A stretch of 28,131 bases of DNA from the NCBI GenBank assembly GCA_965371805.1, contig CBDUZW010000068.1, positions 1 through 28,131 of the forward strand, read 5' to 3'. Made by a program: the position numbers and the translations under genes. Under the pieces are notes generated by a model. The model made no database searches. It had not been told where the DNA came from and saw only the letters and a program-made list of their open reading frames with translations. Shown in pieces: positions 1-8,619 of this stretch (position 1 is its first letter; each line of letters starts with the position of its first letter). This stretch comes from JAOZTV01 sp965371805 (GTDB taxonomy: Bacteria; Acidobacteriota; Aminicenantia; UBA2199).

Positions 1-49
1 TTTATGAAGCAACGACCTATCGTTTATAGTGTTTTTTTTATGATGCAAC
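1..49 (+). repeat. Degenerate 36-bp repeat unit, left end of window
   Basis: TTTATGAAGCAAC at 1-13 recurs as TTTATGATGCAAC at 37-49, a 36-bp step. Between them lie eight unshared bases, then GTTTATAGTG (22-31) and a run of eight T. The reverse complement of the right window end shows the same layout: TTTATGACGCAAC, eight different bases, GTTTAAAGTG, seven T, then ATGATTCAAT. The unit therefore has conserved blocks around a variable 8-mer. It lies about 50 bp upstream of the first gene and points toward it. Only one full unit and part of a second are visible because the window ends here. The function is unknown. Confidence 0.55.
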
Positions 50-101
50 ACGGATTTGTTGTATATTTAATATTAGAAGAATTTAATTTTAGGAGTAGAG
101 A

Positions 102-701
102 GTGTTACGCAGAATAGGAAAACAATTTAGAAAACCAAGTGGATTTCTTGGAAGAATTGTTTTAGCATTAATGAAGAAAGGAAATAATAGTATCTATGAC
201 AAACTAGTTGAAAAAATAGATATTCAAAATAGAGAAAATTTATTTGAGATAGGTTATGGGCACGGGCTTGGAATTGAAAAAATTTTATTAAAAAAGAATT
301 GTTTTATTTCCGGAATAGACTTCTCTGAATTAATGCATAAAGAAGCCTCAAAACGAAATAAAAGGCACATTGATAACGGAAAAGTTAAGTTATATTATGG
401 AGACTTTTTAAAATACAATATGGACTCAGAAAAGTATGATAAAATCCTTTGTCTTAATGTGGTCTATTTTTGGGATGATCTTGAAATTCCATTTTCAAAG
501 ATTAGAGATGGATTAAAGGATAGAGGAATTTTGTTTTTATACATGGATCATCCAGATCAACTAGCAAAACTGAAATTTACTAAAGATGATATTTTTAAAA
601 AATATACAATTGATCAAGTAGTAGAAACTTTAATAACAACAGGTTTTAATGAAATTAACTTCCAACATGACAAAGGATATTATATACACTGTAAAAAATA
701 G
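102..701 (+). CDS. Class I SAM-dependent methyltransferase
   Basis: A small cytoplasmic Rossmann-fold methyltransferase of 199 residues. The SAM-binding motif I is LFEIGYGHG at about residues 47-55. The acidic residue that binds the SAM ribose is D73 in GIDFSE. A motif-II-like strand follows (KYDKILCLNVVYFW), and GILFLYMDHP resembles the post-II region. These signs support SAM binding but do not reveal the substrate. The start is GTG at 102, chosen because AGGAG at 91-95 sits six bases upstream and no better ATG lies nearby. The next gene begins 32 bp downstream on the same strand but seems to have its own -10 element. Confidence 0.8.
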   Translation: MLRRIGKQFRKPSGFLGRIVLALMKKGNNSIYDKLVEKIDIQNRENLFEIGYGHGLGIEKILLKKNCFISGIDFSELMHKEASKRNKRHIDNGKVKLYYGDFLKYNMDSEKYDKILCLNVVYFWDDLEIPFSKIRDGLKDRGILFLYMDHPDQLAKLKFTKDDIFKKYTIDQVVETLITTGFNEINFQHDKGYYIHCKK

Positions 702-725
702 GAATTAATATTTTTTGAAAAGGTA

Positions 726-734
726 TGCTATAAT
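726..734 (+). promoter_or_regulatory. Extended -10 promoter element (TGCTATAAT)
   Basis: TGCTATAAT is a perfect extended -10 (TGnTATAAT) in the 32-bp gap before the PLP-enzyme gene. No convincing -35 is placed 17 bp upstream, which extended -10 promoters can do without. Transcription would begin near 740-741, at the first ATG of the next gene. Confidence 0.45.
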
Positions 735-1825
735 TGACAATGATAAGTAAACCAACATTATTATTGGATAGAAAAAAATGCAGGAAAAACATCGAGGAGA
801 TGGCAGTAAAGGCTGCAAAGAGTCGGGTCTCTTTTCGCCCTCATTTTAAGACTCACCAATCTTTAGAAATAGGGAATTGGTTTAAGGAGTTTGGAGTTGA
901 CAGAATCACTGTTTCATCTCTGGTAATGGCGAAATACTTTTCCTCAGAATGGAATGACATTACAGTCGCTTTCCCTGTAAATATTTTAGAAATAGATACA
1001 ATTAATACTCTTGCAAAACAGATAACACTGAATATATTAATTGAATCTATAGAGTCTATAGAATTCTTAAAAAAGCATCTAAAATATAAAGCTGGTTTTT
1101 TTATAAAAATTGATGTCGGTTATAATAGAACAGGTATTGATTCATCAAATAAAAATAAAATAACTGAGATAATTGAATATTCTAATTCAATTGAGAACTT
1201 AGTTTTTAAAGGTTTTTTAACTCATGCAGGACATACTTACAGATGTAAAAATAAAAAGGAGATCGTGAACATTCATAAAAAAAGTGTTGAAATATTGACC
1301 TCATTAAAAGTTCAATATGAAAAGAACTACCCTGATATTATCATATCAATAGGCGATACACCCAGTTGCAGTATTGTAAATGATTTCAACGGAATAGACG
1401 AAATGAGACCTGGAAATTTTGTTTTCTATGACCTTATGCAAAACCAACTCGGTTCAAGCCCTATTTCCCAAATAGCCGTTGCCCTGGCTTGTCCTATTGT
1501 CGCTATTCATAAAAAAAGAAATGAAATTGTCATCTATGGAGGTGGTGTGCATTTATCGAAAGAAAAAATAGAGGATGATAAAAATGGAACTATTTATGGG
1601 AAAATAGCCGAAAGCAGAGACAATGGCTGGGGACCTATAATTCACAATATGTATATTAAGAGCCTATCCCAGGAACATGGAGTAGTAGTTGTCCCAGATT
1701 CTATGCTATCAGAATTCAAAGTTGGAGACTATATAACAGTACTTCCTATCCATTCCTGTATGACTGCAAACCTGTTTAAATATTATTTACCTACTGATGA
1801 TTCGAAAAAAATAACAAGATTATAA
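734..1825 (+). CDS. D-serine dehydratase-like / D-threonine aldolase-family PLP enzyme
   Basis: A fold-type III (alanine racemase-like) PLP enzyme of 361-363 residues. The PLP lysine lies in RPHFKTHQ near residue 40. The C-terminal PIHSCMTANL carries the His-x-Cys pair that binds the essential zinc in eukaryotic-type D-serine dehydratase (DSD1) and related D-threonine aldolases. DIGYN-like and GDTPS motifs for PLP phosphate binding are also present. The likely reaction is breakdown of a D-3-hydroxy amino acid such as D-serine or D-threonine; the exact substrate cannot be read from sequence. Two starts are possible: TTG at 734, with AAAAGG ten bases upstream, or ATG at 740, which could be leaderless given the -10 at 729-734. 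The stop lies only 5 bp from the end of the convergent histidine kinase gene. Confidence 0.82.
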   Translation: MTMISKPTLLLDRKKCRKNIEEMAVKAAKSRVSFRPHFKTHQSLEIGNWFKEFGVDRITVSSLVMAKYFSSEWNDITVAFPVNILEIDTINTLAKQITLNILIESIESIEFLKKHLKYKAGFFIKIDVGYNRTGIDSSNKNKITEIIEYSNSIENLVFKGFLTHAGHTYRCKNKKEIVNIHKKSVEILTSLKVQYEKNYPDIIISIGDTPSCSIVNDFNGIDEMRPGNFVFYDLMQNQLGSSPISQIAVALACPIVAIHKKRNEIVIYGGGVHLSKEKIEDDKNGTIYGKIAESRDNGWGPIIHNMYIKSLSQEHGVVVVPDSMLSEFKVGDYITVLPIHSCMTANLFKYYLPTDDSKKITRL

Positions 1826-1830
1826 AGCAA

Positions 1831-4056
1831 TCAGAACTTTGATTTCTTATCAAGTACATTTCTTATTACTTCAATTAACACTTTTTGTTCAATCGGTTTT
1901 TCCACTAAAGCATTAATATTCATACTTTTGTAATTATTTTTATTGATTATATTGCTATATCCAGTACAGATTATAACAGGAAAGTCAGGGATTATTTTGT
2001 GAAATTCTGATGCTAATTCAACCCCAGTCATATTTGGCATGGTCATATCTGATATTAAAAGGTCATATGTTCCCGGATTCCGGCTAAAAAGCTTTAAGGC
2101 ATCAATACTGTTAGTACTGGATTCAACTTTATATCCTGCTTTTTTCAAAAAACTTGAAACTATATTTGTTAGATCAGGTTCATCATCAACATAAATCACC
2201 CGTTCTATACCACTATCAGTATTAGTTTTTTTAATTTCTTGTATTTCAATGTTTTTGGAAGATTTTACCTCCGGTAGATAAATTTCAAAGACAGTACCCT
2301 TCCCCGGTTTTGAGTTTACATTTATATATCCGCCATAGTTTTTTACAATACCATAAACTACTGAGAGTCCCATACCAGTACCTTCCCCAAATGGTTTTGT
2401 TGTAAAATAGGGATCAAAAATTTTATTAAGTGTATCCTTTTTCATACCAGATCCCGAATCTTTAACTGTTAAGAGCTGATAAACACCCGGTTCTATTTTT
2501 TTTATTGAGTTTTCATGCACTATTTTTTCCTGTTTTAATGATATTTCTAATTGACCTCCAGATTTATTCATTGAGTATCCTGCATTTGTACCTAAATTCA
2601 TTAATATCTGAGTGATTTGAGTAGAGTCCGCTAATACCATCGCATTATCATTTTCTAAATTGGTTTTTATTATTATTGTTGCTGGAAGTGATGACCTCAG
2701 GAATTTAATGGTTTCTTTAATTACATCTGATATAAGTATTGGTTTTAATATAGTGTCACTTTTTCTACTGAAGGACATTATCTGTTGGATCATATTTTTG
2801 GCTCTAAATGAAGCTTTAAGTATATGATCGAGATTATTTTTTATGATTTTTGATTCACCTGACTCTTCCATAGTCATTTCGCCATATCCAATTATTACAC
2901 TGAGAATATTATTAAAATCATGTGCAATTCCACCTGCAAGTGTCCCTATTGCTTCCATTTTGTGAGATTGACTTAGTTGGTCTTGAAGTGTTTTTTTTTC
3001 AATCTCAGCTTGTTTACGTTCAGAAATATCACGATAGTTAAACAGTATCCCTTTTACATTAGAGTCCTTTAATAAGTTTTTCCCTGTAAGTTCAACAGGT
3101 TTATAAGACCCATTTTTACACTTATATCTATATTCTATAGTTATCGTTCTGTCTGGTTCTTGCAGAAGTTTTAAAAAAACTTTTTTTACATAATCCAGAT
3201 CTTCTGAAAAAACAGTTATCCATCCTTCCTGACCTATCATTTCTTTGGGATCCCAACCAAAAAACCTGGTGATGTTCGGACTTTTATATTTGATTAATCC
3301 ATTCTGATCTAAAATAGCAATTACATCTGAAATATTCGAGATCATTGAACTCTGTTTTGCCTGAGTTTTTTTTAAAGTCTCTCTTGATTGAGTAACCTGT
3401 TTTCTATATCTTAAAAAAGTAAATAAAAGAATAATAATTGTTGCTGGAATTACAAACAGTCCAATAATCCAAAACCCTATCAAGGACATCTTGAATATTC
3501 CATTAATTTCATTTTGTAAAGCTAAGTGATCTCTATGGACTCCGATTACCCATTCTCTTCCTTTTACATAGGCAAAAGCAGCAACTTGTTTTCTGCCTGC
3601 ACTTGAAATATATCTACCAACTATATTAGATTTTGTGTTAACAACATCTGAAAGTTTGCATTGCTCAATATCCTCTAGATCAATTATTTTATTATTACCG
3701 GCAAAATTTCCCACAGTATTCGGAGAATGACTATGCAGCATAAGATTCGATTTTTTATCAACAATACAAACATATTCATCAGATGGTTTTTTTCCAGAAT
3801 TACGCCAGTTTTGTTCGATTAAATTCAATAATTCATTCTCAGGTAATTCTTTAAAAAAAGATGCGGATAATGCAAGGTTATTAGCCTGCTTCATATATAA
3901 ATCATGATAATTATGTTCAGCTATAGATAATGAATTTGAATAGGTATAGTATCCGATAAAAAGCGTCATTGCCATTGCTAAAGATCCAAGTGAAATAGCA
4001 AGAATTGCCGGTCTAAATGAAAATTCAATTGATTTGTTTGAATTGTTTGTCTTCAT
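1831..4056 (-). CDS. Membrane hybrid histidine kinase (extracytoplasmic sensor-PAS-HisKA-HATPase-receiver)
   Basis: A sensor kinase of 741 residues. Transmembrane helices at about 17-37 and 189-214 enclose an extracytoplasmic domain of roughly 150 residues that looks like a single Cache domain. A PAS domain follows at about 238-350. The HisKA motif GGIAHDFNN has phospho-acceptor H379. The ATPase has its N box near 485-495, DSGSGM near 533, and GEGTGMGLS near 557-565. A C-terminal receiver (about 618-738) has acidic pocket D624/D625, phospho-acceptor D670, T698 and K720. No output domain or partner regulator is adjacent, so phosphate may pass to a distant phosphotransfer protein or the receiver may tune the kinase itself. 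The ATG is preceded by GGAG in the minus strand. The ligand is unknown. Confidence 0.9.
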   Translation of the reverse strand: MKTNNSNKSIEFSFRPAILAISLGSLAMAMTLFIGYYTYSNSLSIAEHNYHDLYMKQANNLALSASFFKELPENELLNLIEQNWRNSGKKPSDEYVCIVDKKSNLMLHSHSPNTVGNFAGNNKIIDLEDIEQCKLSDVVNTKSNIVGRYISSAGRKQVAAFAYVKGREWVIGVHRDHLALQNEINGIFKMSLIGFWIIGLFVIPATIIILLFTFLRYRKQVTQSRETLKKTQAKQSSMISNISDVIAILDQNGLIKYKSPNITRFFGWDPKEMIGQEGWITVFSEDLDYVKKVFLKLLQEPDRTITIEYRYKCKNGSYKPVELTGKNLLKDSNVKGILFNYRDISERKQAEIEKKTLQDQLSQSHKMEAIGTLAGGIAHDFNNILSVIIGYGEMTMEESGESKIIKNNLDHILKASFRAKNMIQQIMSFSRKSDTILKPILISDVIKETIKFLRSSLPATIIIKTNLENDNAMVLADSTQITQILMNLGTNAGYSMNKSGGQLEISLKQEKIVHENSIKKIEPGVYQLLTVKDSGSGMKKDTLNKIFDPYFTTKPFGEGTGMGLSVVYGIVKNYGGYINVNSKPGKGTVFEIYLPEVKSSKNIEIQEIKKTNTDSGIERVIYVDDEPDLTNIVSSFLKKAGYKVESSTNSIDALKLFSRNPGTYDLLISDMTMPNMTGVELASEFHKIIPDFPVIICTGYSNIINKNNYKSMNINALVEKPIEQKVLIEVIRNVLDKKSKF

Positions 4057-4124
4057 GGTTTTTCACTCCGTAATCTAAACATAACAAAAATAATTCATTA
4101 TCTCTCTTATAAACCTAAAAATTC

Positions 4125-4153
4125 ATTATACTTAAACAAATTTTTTATTACAA
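4125..4153 (-). promoter_or_regulatory. Promoter of the hybrid histidine kinase
   Basis: On the minus strand TTGTAA (4148-4153) and a perfect TATAAT (4125-4130) are separated by 17 bp. The predicted start is near 4118, giving an untranslated leader of about 60 bases before the kinase ATG. Confidence 0.5.
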
Positions 4154-4193
4154 CACCGTTTTTATGATAAACTAAGATTAATTTTATAAAATT

Positions 4194-4202
4194 TGATATA
4201 AT
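4194..4202 (+). promoter_or_regulatory. Extended -10 promoter element of the SUMF1-like gene
   Basis: TGATATAAT matches the extended -10 consensus TGnTATAAT. The predicted transcript starts near 4209, just before the GGAGG ribosome site at 4210-4214. No clear -35 is present. It is divergent from the kinase promoter in the same 150-bp gap. Confidence 0.45.
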
Positions 4203-4223
4203 TTTATGTGGAGGATTTATCAA

Positions 4224-4997
4224 ATGAAAAAAAAAATATTACTATTTTTAATACTTCTATCTATTGTAGTTTTTGTAAAGCATGCAAAATCTTTAAAGAC
4301 AGAAATGAAGCTGATTCCTGGTGGAGAATACACAATGGGAAAAAACTCAGAATCGAAATCCGAAAACACTCCCTATAGCCCTGCACATAAAGTAATTGTG
4401 GATTCTTTTTATATAGATGTTTATGAAGTGACAAATATAGAATACTATAATTTTTGTAAAAAAACTGGACATATATTGCCGGAATTTTGGGGGACAGATA
4501 AATATCGGAGTGGACTGAAATATCCAGACTATCCTGTAATTGGAGTAAGCAAAAAGGATGCAAAAAAATATGCTGAATATGCAGGCAAACGATTGCCTAC
4601 TGAAGCAGAATGGGAATTAGCTGCGCGTGGTGGTTTAGTTGATAAAAACTACTCTAATGGAGACAAGTTTAATAGCTGTATTAATCTTGACTCTATCTCC
4701 AAAAAAGGAGCGAGACACCCTTATAATGTTTCATCTGGAAATCAAAATAAGTTTGGCTTATACGGAATGTGCGGCAATGCACGAGAGTGGGTTAGCGATA
4801 TATATGATAAAAATTATTATAAACATAGTCCCGTAAAAAACCCAAAAGGTCCTAAAAAAGGACGATTGACAGTCGTTCGAGGTGGAGGATGGAAATCAGG
4901 TTCAGGTTGTAAAAAAGTATTTATCCGGAATGCCGTTAGAGGTACCTGGGTTGATATTGCAATCGGATTCAGATGTGTAAAGGATATAAAAAAGTAA
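4224..4997 (+). CDS. Exported SUMF1/formylglycine-generating-enzyme-fold protein
   Basis: About 257 residues with an N-terminal signal or anchor segment (MKKKILLFLILLSIVVFV) followed by one FGE-sulfatase (SUMF1) domain. Family hallmarks are IPGGEYTMG, EVTNIEYYNFC, RLPTEAEWELAARGG, GLYGMCGNAREWVSDIY, VVRGGGW and GFRC. I start the gene at ATG 4224 because GGAGG at 4210-4214 is spaced for it; the upstream in-frame ATG at 4206 overlaps that site. True formylglycine-generating enzymes use a Cys pair near the GGSY segment. Here the first is replaced (WKSGSGC) and only one Cys is nearby, so sulfatase activation is unlikely. A binding or structural role outside the cytoplasm is more plausible. Confidence 0.82.
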   Translation: MKKKILLFLILLSIVVFVKHAKSLKTEMKLIPGGEYTMGKNSESKSENTPYSPAHKVIVDSFYIDVYEVTNIEYYNFCKKTGHILPEFWGTDKYRSGLKYPDYPVIGVSKKDAKKYAEYAGKRLPTEAEWELAARGGLVDKNYSNGDKFNSCINLDSISKKGARHPYNVSSGNQNKFGLYGMCGNAREWVSDIYDKNYYKHSPVKNPKGPKKGRLTVVRGGGWKSGSGCKKVFIRNAVRGTWVDIAIGFRCVKDIKK

Positions 4998-5141
4998 TAA
5001 ATGTGGAAAATCAGATAAATTTGATTACAAAAATAATTATGTAGAGTTAAAACAAATCTCTGAATTGATCAAGGTTCTGGAGTTATAATAATACAAAACA
5101 TTATCATAAAAAAAAGAGTTTCGATTAATTGAGCTGTAATA

Positions 5142-7553
5142 CTAAAAAACTATCTCCGTCCTTTTTATCATTTTTGTCCTCTTTTTTTCAGGATCAATTA
5201 ATTTATAAATTTTTGAGAATTGTTCAGGACCTTTATCCATGAAATCTATTTTTAAATAAATAATATCTTCAGTATACTCAATTTTATCCGTTTCCCTTAA
5301 AGTTTTACTAATACTTTCTTTTTGTTCCTGGTCTGTTTTTGTACTTAACTCATATGTAATAAATTTTATATCCTTATTAAGAGATTTTGTTTCATTACAA
5401 ATTGAGACAGTAAGAATATTGAGACTTCCTGATGACTCTTTAAATTTTAGTTCTATTTCCTTTTCAGATAAAGACTTATCTATAAAAACTTCAAAAACTT
5501 CCTTCGCGCCTACTGCATAAACTGGAAGTGGAGGAAGGTAGGCTATTTTTATCCGTGGCCTAAAACCTTCTGTGCTCTTAAATGGCATTTTAGATTTTCT
5601 TATTATACGTTCAAGATACTTACTCAACGAAAGGTGAGAAAAGTATGTAAAATCATTCGTTTTTTCAAAGTAAACTCTAACCTTATTATACTCAATATCA
5701 GAACTTTTTTTTAACTCACCATCAATATTCACTTTTTTGAGATCAGGAATTTTTTTTGTTTTTGGAAAACGATAACCGCACCCATTGCAAGCTTTGCAGT
5801 CAGCATCAATACAAGAAACTGCTGGCAGCCCTTTTATAGCATTAATATAATCATTTTTTAAAAATTCATTATTAAAGTTTATTTCTATAAAATCCCAGGG
5901 AAGAGAATTGTTTACATTTAGCTCATTTAAATACTTTTCATAATTTAATTTTTCCATTTCTTCTTTCCAAATATTATAATTAAATTCTGAATCCCATGCC
6001 GAAAACAGTTCTCCTCTTTTATAAACTTCTATTAATAAGTTGCCAATCCTGCTATCCCCACGGGCAAGCACAGTTTCAACTATTCCACGATCGATTTTAT
6101 GAAAATCTAGTACAAGAAATCTAAACCTGGACAATTCAGTTCTAATAAGTTTAGTTCTTGATTGTAAAATCTCTTTGTCCTCTCTTTTTGCCCATTGCAA
6201 AGGTGTATGTGGTTTTGGAACAAATGCAGAAAAAGATGCTGTGATTTTAAGTCTTTTCTTTTTTTCCTTGGTAATGTCTATTATTTTTTTTATTAATGTG
6301 ATAATTGCAAAGATGTCTTCATCTGTTTCAGTTGGAAGGCCTATCATAAAATACAGCTTTATTTTCTGCCAACCAAAATTAATGGCTTTTTCAACAGCAG
6401 TCAATATTTGATCATCTGTTACATTTTTATTAATAACGTTTCTTAATCTTTCGCTACCTGCTTCTGGAACGATAGTAAGTCCGGTTTTTCTAAATTGAGC
6501 AATTGTCCCTAATAATTGGTCAGAGATAGAAGAAGGTCTTAACGATGAGAAAGATATTGCTGTTGACGGAGGTAGACAATTTGGAATCTCAGTTAATAGT
6601 TCCTCAATGTGTGGGTAATCTCCGGCACTAAGTGTGGAAAGGGCAGCGGATTCAAACCCTGTATTTTCCAAACCATTTTTTATGTTTGATAAATTAGTAG
6701 CCGGTTTTTTAAATCTATAGGGAGAATAATATGATTTTGCCTGGCAAAATCGACAATTTTGAGGACAACCCCTTGCAATCTCAACATCTAACCTGTCAAA
6801 AACAACATTTGTTATAGGGACGATAATTTTTTCTTCATCTACTACTGAATCAAGTTTTTTTAAAACTGATTTTTTTATGAACTGAATGGGAAGATCAGGC
6901 CGAACAAATCCGTCTGCATCTATTAATTTATAAATTGAAGGAACATACATACCTCTTTCTTTACTCAGTGTTTCAAAAAAGTGATTTTTAGAAAAGCCAT
7001 TTTCCTTTTTTTTAGATAATATGGACAGAATCTCTGGAAATAAAACTTCTCCATCCCCAATTGCAAAAAAATCAATAAATGATCTTATAGGTTCGGGATT
7101 TAGCACTGAGATACCTCCAGCAGCAATAATTGGATCGTTCTCATCTCTTTCTTCAGAAAATAAAGGGATTTGTGCTAGATCAAGGATAGCAAGAAGGTTT
7201 GTATAATTCATTTCACTTAATAAAGAAAATCCAATCATGTCAAACTCTTTCAGAGGCATTTTGTTCTCTATGGAAAATAATGGCAAGTCTAATTCCTTTA
7301 AAAGATTTATAGAATTTCTGTCTGGAAGAAAACATCTTTCAACATTCACTTTATCGATCTTGTTCAAAAAATGATAAAGAAGTTTTAGTCCATAATGACT
7401 CATTCCAATTTCATATTTATCAGGAAAAACAAGACAAATATTTATATTTGACGAATTAAATTCGTTTTTTATAACATTAATCTCTCTGCCTGTATACACT
7501 TGTGGGTTTTCACACCCACCCAAAAATTTTTCTATTTTTTTTTTAAAATTCAT
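5142..7553 (-). CDS. B12-binding-type radical SAM protein fused to a DUF2344-like domain
   Basis: 803 residues. The N-terminal part (about 30-170) resembles the cobalamin-binding-like domain of the TIGR03960 family. The radical SAM core carries RGCPQNCRFC, with the three cluster cysteines at about 263, 267 and 270. A Cys-rich patch (CIDADCKACNGCGY) near 575-590 is followed by a C-terminal TIGR03936/DUF2344-type domain (about 627-803) with VRVYFEKTNDFTYFSHLSLS. The molecular function of this fused family is not established; from memory, it often sits near rod-shape or RNase G/ribosomal genes. It is the last gene of the rod-shape operon. Its ATG overlaps the end of rodA by 11 bp, so translation is probably coupled. 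Confidence 0.87.
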   Translation of the reverse strand: MNFKKKIEKFLGGCENPQVYTGREINVIKNEFNSSNINICLVFPDKYEIGMSHYGLKLLYHFLNKIDKVNVERCFLPDRNSINLLKELDLPLFSIENKMPLKEFDMIGFSLLSEMNYTNLLAILDLAQIPLFSEERDENDPIIAAGGISVLNPEPIRSFIDFFAIGDGEVLFPEILSILSKKKENGFSKNHFFETLSKERGMYVPSIYKLIDADGFVRPDLPIQFIKKSVLKKLDSVVDEEKIIVPITNVVFDRLDVEIARGCPQNCRFCQAKSYYSPYRFKKPATNLSNIKNGLENTGFESAALSTLSAGDYPHIEELLTEIPNCLPPSTAISFSSLRPSSISDQLLGTIAQFRKTGLTIVPEAGSERLRNVINKNVTDDQILTAVEKAINFGWQKIKLYFMIGLPTETDEDIFAIITLIKKIIDITKEKKKRLKITASFSAFVPKPHTPLQWAKREDKEILQSRTKLIRTELSRFRFLVLDFHKIDRGIVETVLARGDSRIGNLLIEVYKRGELFSAWDSEFNYNIWKEEMEKLNYEKYLNELNVNNSLPWDFIEINFNNEFLKNDYINAIKGLPAVSCIDADCKACNGCGYRFPKTKKIPDLKKVNIDGELKKSSDIEYNKVRVYFEKTNDFTYFSHLSLSKYLERIIRKSKMPFKSTEGFRPRIKIAYLPPLPVYAVGAKEVFEVFIDKSLSEKEIELKFKESSGSLNILTVSICNETKSLNKDIKFITYELSTKTDQEQKESISKTLRETDKIEYTEDIIYLKIDFMDKGPEQFSKIYKLIDPEKKRTKMIKRTEIVF

Positions 7554-8619
7554 TTATATAACTATTTATCCTTATTTTAAATATTATACCTTCTAGTATA
7601 AAGAAAGCAAGTAATGAAGAGCCTCCATATGAGACAAAAGGGAGAGGCAGCCCAAGAATTGGAATGAATCCAATTGACATTAAAGCATTAATTAAAAATT
7701 GAAACAAAACTAGTCCTAATAACAAATAAACCAAGTTTAACTCTTCTTCTATCTCAGTAATAAAAATAAATTGTCTATAAAAAAGAATAAAAAAGAGTAA
7801 CAGAAAAAAACTTATACCTAAGAAGCCAAATTCTTCTCCCAGTAATGAAATAATAAAGTCAGTATGTCTTACAGGAAGAAATTTATATTTTGATTGTGAA
7901 CCATTTAAATACCCCTTTCCCTTTATTCCTCCTGCACCAATTGCAATTTTTGATTGAATAACTTGATATCCGGATGAATGACTGTAAAGTTCTGGATTCA
8001 TAAAAGAGATAATTCTGTCTTTTTGATAAGGTTTTAGGACATAGTTCCATAGAAAAAAAGAGGATATAAAAATACTTAATATTAAAAATATTATTATAGA
8101 TTTTTTAATTCCTTTTAGTAAAACAGAAGTTATAAAAAGTGAAGCAAAAATTAATGCCGTTCCCATATCAGGTTGAAGTGCAATTAATACAAACGGAATC
8201 CCTATCATAATTCCAAGCACAAAAAATTCTTTCCATTTTATCATTTTAATTGTTGTTATATACTTTGCAATTACTATTGCAAGGGCTATCTTCATGAATT
8301 CAGAGACCTGAACTGAGAAAAAACCAAATTTCACCCAACTCTTTGTCCCTGCAATAATTTTCCCTGAAATAAGTTGAAATAAAAGAGCGATCACAATAGC
8401 AATATAAAAAAACAAGCCATATCTAAAAAGTAACTCTGTTCGGATTTTAAAAACAATAAAAAATATTGCAATAGAAAAACAAAGCCAGATTAGTTGTTTT
8501 TGAAAATATGTGTTTGTTTCTGTATATGAAGCACTATATATTAGAAAAATACCTATAATTGAAATTGCCAATAATATCGCAAAGGTGATTTTATCAAAAA
8601 ATTTTACTGAATCTTTCAT
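7543..8619 (-). CDS. rodA: Rod-shape SEDS peptidoglycan glycosyltransferase RodA
   Basis: A polytopic inner-membrane protein of 358 residues with about ten hydrophobic helices, the normal size for RodA. It polymerises lipid II into glycan strands in the elongasome, paired with PBP2. Family signatures are LIYSAS near the start, the extracytoplasmic loop KFLPVRHTDFIISLLGEEFG with the catalytic-loop Asp in HTDF, and LPFVSYGGSSLL near the C-terminus. RodA rather than FtsW is chosen because of its operon position directly after PBP2. Its ATG overlaps the PBP2 stop in an ATGA arrangement, and its end overlaps the radical SAM gene. Confidence 0.95.
   Translation of the reverse strand: MKDSVKFFDKITFAILLAISIIGIFLIYSASYTETNTYFQKQLIWLCFSIAIFFIVFKIRTELLFRYGLFFYIAIVIALLFQLISGKIIAGTKSWVKFGFFSVQVSEFMKIALAIVIAKYITTIKMIKWKEFFVLGIMIGIPFVLIALQPDMGTALIFASLFITSVLLKGIKKSIIIFLILSIFISSFFLWNYVLKPYQKDRIISFMNPELYSHSSGYQVIQSKIAIGAGGIKGKGYLNGSQSKYKFLPVRHTDFIISLLGEEFGFLGISFFLLLFFILFYRQFIFITEIEEELNLVYLLLGLVLFQFLINALMSIGFIPILGLPLPFVSYGGSSLLAFFILEGIIFKIRINSYINEF

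Noticed and set aside
1..49. CRISPR array or integron attC site at the window ends
   Set aside because: The step is 35-36 bp with an 8-base variable part, too short for repeat-spacer units. No attC core pair or integrase is seen.
4206..4223. Upstream ATG for the SUMF1-like gene
   Set aside because: It overlaps the GGAGG site that serves the ATG at 4224, and the signal sequence begins properly there.
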